A DNA stretch of 8,639 nt from Mesorhizobium sp. (lineage in GTDB: Bacteria; Pseudomonadota; Alphaproteobacteria; Rhizobiales; Rhizobiaceae): contig JAUYMV010000705.1 in assembly GCA_030698645.1 (NCBI GenBank), forward strand, positions 1-8,639, in the 5' to 3' direction. This document shows positions 1 to 6,235 of this stretch, one piece after another. The stretch's first letter is position 1, and every line of letters begins with the position of its first letter. The notes below the pieces were generated by a model. That model worked only from the letters and a program-made list of their open reading frames with translations, was not told the origin of the DNA and ran no database searches. A program made the translations under genes and the position numbers.

Positions 1-1
1 C

Positions 2-505
2 AAGCCCGACCGCGATCCGCCGCGCAACGTCGTCCGCGTGATCCCGCTGAAGGCGCAGCCGCGCGACACGGGAAGCCGCCCCGGCCCGGCCCCGGCGCGC
101 AATGGCGAGGGCGCTGTCCCCGACAAGGCGCCCGACCGGACCATCGTCGGCGCCATTCCGCGCCCAACGGCGCGCATCGTGCCGATCTGCGGCGGCGGCG
201 CGCACGTCACCTGCGTCGTCGATGGCGATACGTTCTGGCTCGACGGCGAGAAGATCCGCATCGCCGGGATCGACGCCCCGGAAATCAAAGGCAAATGCCG
301 CAGCGAGAAGACCCGCGCCGCCGAGGCGACGCGCCGCCTGCGCGACATCCTCTCCGGCGCCGCCATCACGCTGGAGCGCACCGGCAAGGACAAATACGGC
401 CGGACGCTGGCGCATGTCCGAGTCGGCGCCGGCGAGGCCGGCCGGATGCTGGTCGACGAGGGTCTTGCGCGGGCCTGGACGGGCAAGAAGGAAGGCTGGT
501 GCTGA
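2..505 (+). CDS. Thermonuclease (SNase-like) family protein, 5' end outside window
   Basis: Staphylococcal-nuclease-fold phosphodiesterase, the kind that cleaves nucleic acids outside the cytoplasm. The frame is open to the left edge, so the start and any signal or membrane segment are probably missing; a GTG at 38 is the first start codon inside the window. Counting from that GTG, residues 1-50 are Pro/Arg-rich and look like a linker. The nuclease domain runs from about 56 to 155. All expected catalytic positions are visible: D64 in VDGDT, R74, D79 and E82 in RIAGIDAPE, and R122 in KYGR. Four cysteines (C51, C59, C87, C155) suggest disulfides and an exported protein. The C-terminal WC ending is typical of short proteobacterial members. 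The gene converges on the next gene, leaving only 13 nt between stops and no visible hairpin terminator. The natural substrate (DNA or RNA) cannot be told from sequence. Confidence 0.9.
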   Translation, partial: KPDRDPPRNVVRVIPLKAQPRDTGSRPGPAPARNGEGAVPDKAPDRTIVGAIPRPTARIVPICGGGAHVTCVVDGDTFWLDGEKIRIAGIDAPEIKGKCRSEKTRAAEATRRLRDILSGAAITLERTGKDKYGRTLAHVRVGAGEAGRMLVDEGLARAWTGKKEGWC

Positions 506-518
506 GGGCGCCGCCGGT

Positions 519-1214
519 CTATTCTGCGCGTCCGGTCTCCTGGCGGTAGAGCGCCGGCAGGAAGTTCTCGAACATTCCGACCTCCTCGATGTTGTGGCGC
601 AGCCAGGCCGCGCCCTGTTCGCGCGGGAAGCCGAATCGCGCGACGAGCGGATTGATCGGCCGCAGCCAGGGCGATTGCGCGCCGACGATCAGGCAGTTCT
701 CGTAGAGCGTGCCGCCCGGCACGCGGGCAAAGCTGTATTCCATGCGCGCGACGCCGGTGCGGCCGTGGAACTCCGGTTTGTGGATGTAGCCGCCCTCGTC
801 GAGGCGCTCGATATGCGTCACGGTATCGACCAGGAAGCGCGGGTTGCGGCCGAGCACCTCGATCAGCCGGATGCGCGCGCCCGGTCCGATGCTGCCGTCG
901 GGCAGCCGCTTCGCATAGCTCGCATGGACATGGTCGCCCGGATGCCAGAAGCGGTAGCGGTTGTAGCGCCGGCCGCCGAAGACGATGTCGCCCTCGAGGT
1001 TACGGAACCACCAGTCGAGCATGCGCGGCGTCACGCCGCGCACCACGTCGTGGCGGATCCAGTATTTCACGCGGCCGCCGGGCAGGATCTCGACGCCGCT
1101 GTCGGCGGAGGAGACCGGCTTCAGCGCGAAGGGCAGGTCGAGCGCGGCGGGCAGACCGGTATAGACCGGCGGGCAGGCGATCGGGTCGTCGGCGGTTTCG
1201 AAGGCGAGCGACAT
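519..1214 (-). CDS. DAPG hydrolase (PhlG-type) family protein
   Basis: 231 residues with the hallmarks of the 2,4-diacetylphloroglucinol hydrolase family. Its founder PhlG is a zinc enzyme that cleaves a C-C bond to remove an acetyl group from DAPG. Visible blocks are RHDVVRGVTPRMLDWWF at 54-70, YRFWHPGDHVHASY at 87-100, the HKPEFHGRTGVARMEY region at 145-160 and RHNIEEVGMFENFLP at 206-220. His and Glu residues in these blocks (H55, H91, H95, H150, E159, H207) are candidate metal ligands, but I could not map them one to one onto PhlG. The protein is shorter than PhlG (about 290 residues), mostly at the N-terminus, so the substrate may differ. The ATG at 1214 is the only plausible start before an upstream in-frame stop; no clear Shine-Dalgarno is seen. 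It is divergent from the TetR gene and probably controlled by it through the operators at 1250-1319. Confidence 0.82.
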   Translation of the reverse strand: MSLAFETADDPIACPPVYTGLPAALDLPFALKPVSSADSGVEILPGGRVKYWIRHDVVRGVTPRMLDWWFRNLEGDIVFGGRRYNRYRFWHPGDHVHASYAKRLPDGSIGPGARIRLIEVLGRNPRFLVDTVTHIERLDEGGYIHKPEFHGRTGVARMEYSFARVPGGTLYENCLIVGAQSPWLRPINPLVARFGFPREQGAAWLRHNIEEVGMFENFLPALYRQETGRAE

Positions 1215-1249
1215 GGCAGGGTCCGTGGCGTGTTGGAGGATCGGCTATA

Positions 1250-1269
1250 TGTAGTGCATTCGCTTTACA
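1250..1269. promoter_or_regulatory. Candidate TetR operator, site 1
   Basis: TGTAGTGCATTCGCTTTACA is an imperfect 20-bp palindrome with TGTA...TACA ends. Its reverse complement matches site 2 (1300-1319) at 16 of 20 positions, including a shared run of nine (TGTAAAGCG). It sits at about +1 to +20 of the predicted hydrolase promoter, where a bound TetR dimer would block transcription. Binding by the adjacent TetR protein is inferred. Confidence 0.55.
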
Positions 1270-1276
1270 TATCACT

Positions 1277-1305
1277 CCTATACGCGCGTTGGATTTAATT
1301 GTAAA
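1277..1305 (-). promoter_or_regulatory. Sigma-70-type promoter for the DAPG-hydrolase-like gene
   Basis: Read on the minus strand, TTTACA (1305-1300) and TATAGG (1282-1277) are separated by exactly 17 nt. They match the -35 and -10 consensus at 5/6 and 4/6. Transcription would start near 1270, giving a leader of about 55 nt before the ATG at 1214. The -35 box lies inside the second operator-like palindrome and the start point abuts the first, as expected for a repressor-controlled promoter. I saw no equally convincing promoter for the TetR gene on the other strand. Confidence 0.6.
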
Positions 1306-1319
1306 GCGGACACGCTACA
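1300..1319. promoter_or_regulatory. Candidate TetR operator, site 2
   Basis: TGTAAAGCGGACACGCTACA is the second imperfect palindrome of the divergent intergenic region, centred 50 bp from site 1 and in the opposite orientation. It covers the predicted -35 of the hydrolase gene and ends just before the TetR ribosome-binding site (AAAGGA, 1319-1324). A dimer here could repress both the hydrolase gene and the TetR gene. Functional role inferred. Confidence 0.55.
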
Positions 1320-1329
1320 AAGGACCGAC

Positions 1330-2004
1330 ATGACGAATCCCCCCGACCATCCCGACCGGGCCCAAGCCGAGATGCGCGGCCGGCCCGGCCGCAAGCCATC
1401 TCCGCAACTGCGCGGCGCGATCATCGCTTCGGCGCTGGCGCGTTTCGCCGAACGCGGCGTCGACTCGTCCACGACGCGCGAGATCGCGCTGTCCGCCGGG
1501 ACGACGGAGCGCACCCTGTTCAAGCATTTCGGCTCCAAGGAGGGGCTGGTGCAGGCGGTCGTCGAGAAGGTCTCGATCGACATGCTGCGCGAGGCGAGCT
1601 TCGCCCGCATCGGCGATCCGCGTCCGTTCAGCCGGGACGAACTGACCGACTGGCACCGCGCCTTCCTGACCGAGCGCATCGAGGCAGCCGTGCGAACGCC
1701 GCAGAACTACCGCGTGCTGTTCGGCGAGCTGTTGCGCGACGACGGCTTTCGCAGCCGCTACGGCGCGCGCTGGCGGGCCGGCGTGTTCGAGCCCTTCGCC
1801 GCCCATCTGGCGCGGATGCAGGCGAACCGGCAGATCTCGGCCGCGCACAGCCCGGCCGCGCTGGCCGGCCTGTTCTACAGCCAGAACCTGTCCTACCTCG
1901 CGGCGCGTTTCGTGCTGGCGCCGGATGGCGCATGGTCGACCGCGCGCGATGTCGAGGCGATCGTCACGCTGTTTCGCGCGGCCTGCGGAACGCATTCCGC
2001 CTAA
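1330..2004 (+). CDS. TetR/AcrR family transcriptional regulator
   Basis: 224-residue one-component repressor. An Arg/Pro-rich N-terminal arm (about 16-27) precedes the TetR DNA-binding domain at about 28-75. The HTH segment is TTREIALSAGTTERTLFKHF (48-67), followed by GSKEGL, the usual start of helix 4. The remaining helical region is the ligand-binding and dimerisation domain, too variable to predict the ligand. AAAGGA at 1319-1324 is well placed for the ATG at 1330. It is divergent from the DAPG-hydrolase-like gene, with two matching palindromes in between, so it most likely represses that gene and possibly itself. The arrangement resembles phlH and phlG in Pseudomonas, where a TetR protein controls the hydrolase gene. 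It converges on the MFS gene with a 21-nt gap and no visible terminator. Confidence 0.93.
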   Translation: MTNPPDHPDRAQAEMRGRPGRKPSPQLRGAIIASALARFAERGVDSSTTREIALSAGTTERTLFKHFGSKEGLVQAVVEKVSIDMLREASFARIGDPRPFSRDELTDWHRAFLTERIEAAVRTPQNYRVLFGELLRDDGFRSRYGARWRAGVFEPFAAHLARMQANRQISAAHSPAALAGLFYSQNLSYLAARFVLAPDGAWSTARDVEAIVTLFRAACGTHSA

Positions 2005-2025
2005 GGGTTGCCGGGCTGGACGAGG

Positions 2026-3180
2026 TCAGCGCGCCGCCGCGCGGCCGAGCCGGCCGCTCCAATAGACGAGCAGGACGGTAAGCGCGAGAAGGGCTGCGGA
2101 GGCCAGGCCCATCGCCTGGTAGAGGCCGGCGCCGAACATGACGCCGCCAAGCGCCGACCCGGTCGCCTGGCCGATATAGATCGAGGACGAGTTGAGCGCG
2201 ATGGCGGCGCCGGCCAGCGCCGGGGCGGCGGCGGCGAGGCGCGCCTGCTGCATCGAATTGGACGCCGCGAAGCCGGCGCCCCAGACGGCGGACGCCACCA
2301 GCACCATGGCCAGCGAGCCGCCGATGGCCCACAGCGTGGCGCCGACCACCATCGACGAGAAGAACACGAGCGAGGTGCGCAGCGCGCCGAGCCGGCCGAC
2401 GACGCGCGAGGCGGCGACATTGCCGAGGAAGCCGGCGATGCCGAAGACCGCGAAGCACGCGGCGACCTGCGCGGGGGTCGCGCCGATGGTGATGGCGAGG
2501 AGCGGGCCGAAGAAGGTGAAGATGAGGAACTGACCGGCGGAGGAGAGGATGGTCGCGGCCAGCAGGACGAGGATCATCGGCGTGCGGAACAGGCCGCCCC
2601 AGCTGGCAAGCGACATGGCCCCGCCGCGCAGGCCGGACGGCAGCGACAGGGCGACGAGGCCCGCGGCCAGCGCGCCGCCGACGGCGAGGCCGAGATGGAC
2701 GCTGCGCCAGCCGAACTCCGCCGCGGACCAGGCGACCAGCGGCAGCCCGGCGGCAGCGGAAAGCGACCAGCCGAGGAACACGAAGGAAATGGCGCCCGGC
2801 CGCTCGCGTTCCGGCACCAGCATGGCGATGGCGCTCGCCGCCTGCGGCGTGAACACGCAGGCAAAGCCCATCGCGACGATGCGAATGGCGAGCACGGTCG
2901 TGAAATCGGGCGCGAAGGCGGACGCGGCGTGGCAGAGGGCCAGCATGGCGAGCGCCGCGGACAAGAGTGTGCGCCGGTCGACTGTGCTGGCGCCCCAGGC
3001 GGCGAGCGGGGAGCCGAGGCAGAGCACGATGGCGCCGATGGTGATGACCAGCGCCGCCTGCGTGACGGGAATGGCGAGATCGGCGGCGAGCGGAGCGATG
3101 ATGCCGGCCGGCGCGATGATCGACAGGCCGATGATGAAATTGCCGGCCATCAGCGCGAAGGCCGCCGCCCGCGCGCTCAA
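2026..3180 (-). CDS. MFS transporter, DHA1-like drug/metabolite efflux family
   Basis: 384 residues, almost entirely hydrophobic, consistent with a 12-helix major facilitator exporter of the inner membrane. A loop 2-3 motif A remnant is seen as GSPLAAWGASTVDRR (56-70), weaker than the usual GxLADRxGRR. R100 in the fourth helix fits motif B. A Gly-rich segment around 137-149 (GWSLSAAAGLPLV) fits the helix-5 antiporter motif. The SSSIYIGQATGSALGGV segment near 331-347 is typical of DHA1 proteins resembling NepI, YdhP and AraJ. The start is a TTG at 3180. No ATG, GTG or TTG occurs in frame between it and the upstream stop at about 3241; the next internal ATG (residue 11, codon 3150-3148) would cut into the first helix. 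The substrate is unknown. Proximity to the PhlG-like and TetR genes suggests export of a related aromatic, as phlE does in phl loci, but it is convergent with them and not co-transcribed. Confidence 0.88.
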   Translation of the reverse strand: MSARAAAFALMAGNFIIGLSIIAPAGIIAPLAADLAIPVTQAALVITIGAIVLCLGSPLAAWGASTVDRRTLLSAALAMLALCHAASAFAPDFTTVLAIRIVAMGFACVFTPQAASAIAMLVPERERPGAISFVFLGWSLSAAAGLPLVAWSAAEFGWRSVHLGLAVGGALAAGLVALSLPSGLRGGAMSLASWGGLFRTPMILVLLAATILSSAGQFLIFTFFGPLLAITIGATPAQVAACFAVFGIAGFLGNVAASRVVGRLGALRTSLVFFSSMVVGATLWAIGGSLAMVLVASAVWGAGFAASNSMQQARLAAAAPALAGAAIALNSSSIYIGQATGSALGGVMFGAGLYQAMGLASAALLALTVLLVYWSGRLGRAAAR

Positions 3181-3415
3181 GGGCGCATACCGGGACGGCG
3201 GACGAAGCGTTTGGCGACGGCCGCGGCGGGGCTGCCCGTGTCAGGACCGGAATGTCGGAAAGGCATCAGCGTGTTCCTTGCTGGAGGCGGCATAGCTTTG
3301 CGAAGCACATCTGTCGACTGGCCAGTTGGAGAGGACTTGCTGCTGCTGCCAATTCCCGTTCGACAGCCTCGCCCGTCGCTGGTAAAAGCCGCGACTTCAA
3401 ACGGAACCTCATGAC
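3181..3415. other. Divergent intergenic region between MFS and prfC genes
   Basis: 235 nt without a supported gene. It should contain the promoters of both flanking genes, but I see no convincing -35/-10 pair in either direction. The only symmetric element is the perfect 10-bp palindrome ACTGGCCAGT at 3317-3326. Its length and composition are compatible with chance, although it could be an operator. Confidence 0.4.
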
Positions 3416-5005
3416 ATGGCCGAAACGATCAAGGACGAGGTGGCGCGCCGCCGCACCTTCGCAATCATCGCGCATCCGGACGCGGGCAAGACGACGCTGA
3501 CCGAAAAGCTGCTCTTATTCGGCGGCGCCATCCAGCTTGCCGGCGAGGTCAAGGCCAAGAAGGACCGCATGAACACGCGCTCCGACTGGATGAAGATCGA
3601 GCGCGAGCGCGGCATCTCGGTGGTCACCTCGGTGATGACCTTCGAATATGGCGGCAACGTCTTCAACCTGCTCGACACGCCGGGCCACGAGGATTTCGCC
3701 GACGACACCTACCGCACGCTGTCGGCGGTCGATTCGGCCGTCATGGTGATCGACGCCGCCAAGGGCATCGAGCCGCGCACGCTGAAGCTGTTCGAGGTGT
3801 GCCGCATGCGCGACATCCCGATCGTCACCTTCATCAACAAGATGGACCGCGAGAGCCGCGACCCGTTCGACATCCTCGACGAGATCGAGCAGAAGCTGGC
3901 GCTGGACACCGCGCCGATCACCTGGCCGATCGGCCGGGGAAAAAGCTTCTCCGGCACCTATCACCTGGCGCAGAACGCGGTGCGCCACGGCGACGCCGAG
4001 GTCGAGCGCACGAAGGTCAACGGGCCCGATTCCAATCGCGTCGCCGGCCTCTTGCCGGAGAACGAGCGCGAGGCCTTCATCGAGGAGCTGGATCTCGCGC
4101 GCGGCGCCTGCCGCCCGTTCGACGAGGACGCCTTTCGCGAAGGCCATCTGACGCCGGTCTATTTCGGCTCGGCGCTGCGCAATTACGGCGTGCGCGATTT
4201 GATCGAGGCGCTCGGCCTGTTCGCGCCGCCGCCGCGCGCGCAGGAGGCCGACACACGCCGCGTCGAGGCGACGGAAGAAGACCTCACCGCCTTCGTCTTC
4301 AAGATCCAGGCCAACATGGACCCCAACCACCGCGACCGCATCGCCTTCGTCCGCGTCTGCTCGGGCACGCTGGAGCGCGGCATGAAGGTCAAGCTGGTGC
4401 GCACCGGCAAGCCGATGAGCCTGTCGGCGCCGCAGTTCTTCTTCGCGCGCACCCGCGTCACCGCCGACGAGGCCTTTGCCGGCGATGTGGTGGGCATCCC
4501 GAACCACGGCACGCTTCGCATCGGCGACACGCTGACCGAGGGCGAGGAGATCCGGTTCAAGGGCGTGCCCAACTTCGCGCCGGAAATCCTGCGCCGCGTC
4601 CGCCTCGGCGACCCGATGAAGGCCAAGAAGCTGAAGGAGGCGCTGCAGCAGATGGCCGAGGAGGGCGTCGTGCAGCTGTTCTCGCCAGAGGACGGTTCGC
4701 CGGCGATCGTCGGCGTCGTCGGCGCGCTGCAGCTCGACGTACTGAAGGAGCGGCTGTCGGCGGAATACACGCTGCCGGTCGAGTTCGAAATGGCGCGCTT
4801 CACGGTCTGCCGCTGGATCGACGCCGACAGCCCGGTCGAGCTCAACCGCTTCGTCGAGGCGCATCGCGGCGACATCGCGCGCGACCTCGACGGCGACCCG
4901 GTCTTCCTCGCCCAGCACGAGTTCTCGCTGAACTACGAAGCCGAACGCTGGAAGGCGATCCGCTTCGCGGGGATCAAGGACTACCAGGTGCGCGAGGCGG
5001 CGTAG
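3416..5005 (+). CDS. prfC: Peptide chain release factor 3 (RF3)
   Basis: 529 residues, the same length as Escherichia coli RF3. This translational GTPase removes RF1 or RF2 from the ribosome after peptide release. G motifs are all present: G1 AHPDAGKT (19-26), the RGISVVTSVM switch I/G2 region (about 64-73), G3 DTPGHEDF (87-94) and G4 NKMD (141-144). The RF3-specific ITWPIG and YHLAQN segments follow near 175-190, then domain 2 (FVFKIQANMDPNHRDR) and the C-terminal RF3 domain with NFAPEILRRVRL. The ATG at 3416 aligns with the family N-terminus. A weak GGAA at 3403-3406 is the only candidate ribosome-binding site; an overlapping ATG at 3411 is in another frame and leads nowhere. It appears to be a single-gene unit. 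No terminator hairpin with a T tract is seen after it; the higBA promoter starts within 20 nt of the stop. Confidence 0.97.
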   Translation: MAETIKDEVARRRTFAIIAHPDAGKTTLTEKLLLFGGAIQLAGEVKAKKDRMNTRSDWMKIERERGISVVTSVMTFEYGGNVFNLLDTPGHEDFADDTYRTLSAVDSAVMVIDAAKGIEPRTLKLFEVCRMRDIPIVTFINKMDRESRDPFDILDEIEQKLALDTAPITWPIGRGKSFSGTYHLAQNAVRHGDAEVERTKVNGPDSNRVAGLLPENEREAFIEELDLARGACRPFDEDAFREGHLTPVYFGSALRNYGVRDLIEALGLFAPPPRAQEADTRRVEATEEDLTAFVFKIQANMDPNHRDRIAFVRVCSGTLERGMKVKLVRTGKPMSLSAPQFFFARTRVTADEAFAGDVVGIPNHGTLRIGDTLTEGEEIRFKGVPNFAPEILRRVRLGDPMKAKKLKEALQQMAEEGVVQLFSPEDGSPAIVGVVGALQLDVLKERLSAEYTLPVEFEMARFTVCRWIDADSPVELNRFVEAHRGDIARDLDGDPVFLAQHEFSLNYEAERWKAIRFAGIKDYQVREAA

Positions 5006-5021
5006 AAGTGTAAAGCGGCGC

Positions 5022-5051
5022 TTGACGGCGGACACCGCATGAAGGTATAAG
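5022..5051 (+). promoter_or_regulatory. Sigma-70-type promoter of the higBA locus
   Basis: TTGACG (5022-5027) and TATAAG (5046-5051) are each 5/6 matches to the consensus, with an 18-nt spacer. This is the strongest promoter-like sequence in the window. Transcription would begin near 5058. The spacer contains a short inverted repeat, GCGG-ACA-CCGC (5028-5038), a possible operator element for the antitoxin. Confidence 0.65.
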
Positions 5052-5055
5052 AAAC

Positions 5056-5113
5056 TCGAATCCTGCCCCTTTCCGGATTGTTGCTGCGCCCAACAAATCG
5101 AATTGGATTCGAT
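5056..5113 (+). promoter_or_regulatory. Repeat-rich higB leader: candidate HigA operator or RNA hairpin
   Basis: The leader contains a perfect inverted repeat, ATCGAAT-TGG-ATTCGAT (5097-5113), ending right at the proposed GTG start of higB. A second element, TCGAATCC (5056-5063), is the exact reverse complement of GGATTCGA (5105-5112), so two mutually exclusive pairings are possible. TTGTTG (5078-5083) and CAACAA (5091-5096) form a further 6-bp inverted repeat. HigA-type antitoxins bind palindromes near their own promoter, so the 17-bp palindrome is a reasonable operator. As RNA it would occlude the start region, which lacks an obvious Shine-Dalgarno. Confidence 0.45.
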
Positions 5114-5347
5114 GTGATATCGAGCTTTCGCAATAAGGCTTTGAAGCGCTTCTGGGAGAAGAGCGATTCCCGTGGCTTGAACCCGCAGCATGTGCGGAAG
5201 ATCGAGCGCATTCTGACCATGCTGGAACGGGCTATCGGACCGGAGGACTTCAACCAGCCGGGTTTCGATTTTCACAAGCTTTCGGGCGAGCGCCCGGAAC
5301 GCTGGTCGGTTCACGTGAATGGCAATTGGTGCGTGACGTTCTCGTGA
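5114..5347 (+). CDS. higB: HigB/RelE-family toxin, C-terminally truncated, probably inactive
   Basis: 77 residues from the GTG at 5114, chosen because family members begin MI-SF; a TTG at 5078 in the same frame would add 12 atypical residues. HigB is a ribosome-dependent mRNA endonuclease. The core is recognisable: ISSFRNKALKRFWEK, then FDFHKLSGERPERWSVHVNGNW at about 52-73. Two defects are seen. The residue after NW, normally Arg and catalytic in characterised HigB (R73 of Proteus vulgaris HigB), is Cys, which one C-to-T change of CGC would explain. The frame then stops after VTFS, lacking the last strand and the DYH tail whose Tyr is also catalytic. DYH-stop exists at 5346-5357 in another frame, pointing to an out-of-frame deletion of about 35 nt. 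The gene lies upstream of higA with its own promoter. Family identity is firm; inactivity is inferred. Confidence 0.8.
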   Translation: MISSFRNKALKRFWEKSDSRGLNPQHVRKIERILTMLERAIGPEDFNQPGFDFHKLSGERPERWSVHVNGNWCVTFS

Positions 5348-5357
5348 CTACCACTGA
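5346..5357 (+). other. Out-of-frame remnant of the HigB C-terminus (DYH-stop)
   Basis: GAC TAC CAC TGA encodes Asp-Tyr-His-stop, the conserved ending of HigB toxins. It is read in a frame different from the preceding higB frame and begins inside the premature TGA codon. Only four bases (TCGT) separate it from the TTC codon after which about 13 more codons are expected. Confidence 0.6.
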
Positions 5358-5368
5358 AGGTACGCGTC

Positions 5369-5692
5369 ATGGCCAAGACCTATAGTATCCGCGACCCCAA
5401 TCGGCCCCCGATTCACCCGGCCGAGATCATACGGGAAGACGTTTTCCCCGCGTTGAACATGACCAAGGCCGAGTTCGCCGCGGCGCTCGGCATTTCACGG
5501 CAGATGCTGCATGGACTGCTGACGGAGAAGCATGCGGTCACCGCCGAAATGGCGGTCAAGCTCGGTCATGTGCTGGGCAACGGGCCGGGCATCTGGATCC
5601 GCATGCAGCAGGCGTACGACCTCTGGCATGCCGAGCGGAGCGTCGATAGGTCGAAGCTCACCGTCCTGCACCAGAAGCCGAAGGCCGCGTAG
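5369..5692 (+). CDS. higA: HigA family antitoxin, XRE-type DNA-binding protein
   Basis: 107 residues, normal length for the HigA family. It should bind and neutralise HigB and repress the locus promoter. The N-terminal HPAEIIREDVFPALNM segment (16-31) is the family signature, followed by the helix-turn-helix TKAEFAAALGISRQMLHGLL (32-51). The segment NGPGIWIRMQQAYDLWHA (71-88) is also typical. GAAGG at 5356-5360 is a well-placed ribosome-binding site for the ATG at 5369. That site overlaps the out-of-frame remnant of the higB tail. The gap from the higB stop is 21 nt, so the two genes are co-transcribed. There is no sign of damage in this gene, in contrast to the toxin. It may now act only as a local regulator or neutralise other HigB toxins. 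Confidence 0.92.
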   Translation: MAKTYSIRDPNRPPIHPAEIIREDVFPALNMTKAEFAAALGISRQMLHGLLTEKHAVTAEMAVKLGHVLGNGPGIWIRMQQAYDLWHAERSVDRSKLTVLHQKPKAA

Positions 5693-5710
5693 CCCGGTCG
5701 TGTTCAGAAA

Positions 5711-6148
5711 ATGACGCCGAAGACGAGCAGCAAGGAGGCTGCCGCGCGCACCGCGGTCGGGGTCGGCGACGATTTTCCGGAGCTCGCCGACCTGGCGTTC
5801 CTGCTCGATTCGAAGTGGCGGATTCCCGTCCTCGGCATCCGTTTCGGGGTCGATGCGTTGGCGAGCCTCGTGCCGGTGGTCGGGGACGTCGCGACGGGCG
5901 TCATCTCGGCCTATGTCGTCCACAAGGCGCACAGGCTCGGCGCGCCGAGACAGCTCGTCCTGCAGATGGCGGGCAATGTGCTGATCGACGTGGTCGTCGG
6001 TTCGGTGCCGCTGGTCGGAAGCCTGTTCGACCTGTTCTTCAAGGCCAACAACATCAATGTCCGGCTGCTGCGCCAGCATCTCGCGGCGCAGGGCAAGGCC
6101 CTGCCGCCGCCATTGCCCGGACAGCAAGCCATCGCTAACCCGGACTGA
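5711..6148 (+). CDS. DUF4112 domain-containing protein
   Basis: 145 residues matching the DUF4112 family, small membrane-associated proteins of unknown function that are common in alphaproteobacteria and cyanobacteria. The domain covers about 24-125. Key blocks are LAFLLDSKWRIPVLGIRFG (28-46), the hydrophobic ALASLVPVVGDVATGVISAY (49-68) and GNVLIDVVVGSVPLVGSLFD (88-107), then FFKANNINVRLL. The two hydrophobic Gly/Pro-containing segments are likely membrane hairpins or re-entrant helices. The C-terminal 25 residues are Pro/Gln-rich and variable. The ATG at 5711 is the only in-frame start after higA; it lies 18 nt beyond the higA stop without a clear Shine-Dalgarno. It could be transcribed from the higBA promoter. 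A hairpin with a short T run follows at 6236-6264. Confidence 0.85.
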   Translation: MTPKTSSKEAAARTAVGVGDDFPELADLAFLLDSKWRIPVLGIRFGVDALASLVPVVGDVATGVISAYVVHKAHRLGAPRQLVLQMAGNVLIDVVVGSVPLVGSLFDLFFKANNINVRLLRQHLAAQGKALPPPLPGQQAIANPD

Positions 6149-6203
6149 CCGCCGCCCCCGCGCCGTCGCCAGATCGACCGCTTGAACATTCCGTCCGGCG
6201 CAG

Positions 6204-6228
6204 GGAACCGAACCGATTGCGCTGCGTT
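6204..6228 (+). promoter_or_regulatory. Candidate EcfG (general stress sigma factor) promoter
   Basis: GGAAC (6204-6208) and CGTT (6225-6228) are separated by 16 nt. This matches the GGAAC-N16/17-CGTT pattern recognised by the alphaproteobacterial general stress sigma factor EcfG. It would drive the small exported protein gene at 6366 through a leader of about 130 nt. The predicted start lies at the base of the hairpin at 6236-6259, which conflicts with reading that hairpin as a terminator for this transcript. Pattern match only. Confidence 0.35.
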
Positions 6229-6235
6229 ACCTGTC

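Noticed and set aside
102..1298. A 398-codon plus-strand frame across the nuclease and hydrolase genes
   Set aside because: It overlaps two recognisable genes in other frames and its translation is Arg/Ala-rich with no motif.
3317..3326. Perfect palindrome ACTGGCCAGT upstream of prfC
   Set aside because: Ten bases of symmetry is expected occasionally by chance; flanking bases do not extend it and it is not tied to a visible promoter.
2008..3414. A 468-codon plus-strand open frame opposite the MFS gene
   Set aside because: Extremely Arg/Gly/Asp/Glu-rich low-complexity translation, antisense to a clear 12-helix transporter; a shadow frame.
5009..5017. A third copy of TGTAAAGCG near the higBA promoter, as a possible TetR operator
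   Set aside because: It is only a half-site: the following bases do not form the TACA-ended second arm. One extra 9-mer in a window of this size is not very unlikely by chance.
3515..5314. A 599-codon minus-strand open frame covering prfC
   Set aside because: It is antisense to a fully conserved prfC, has no family features, and is the usual by-product of GC-rich codon use. Its start also lies inside higB.
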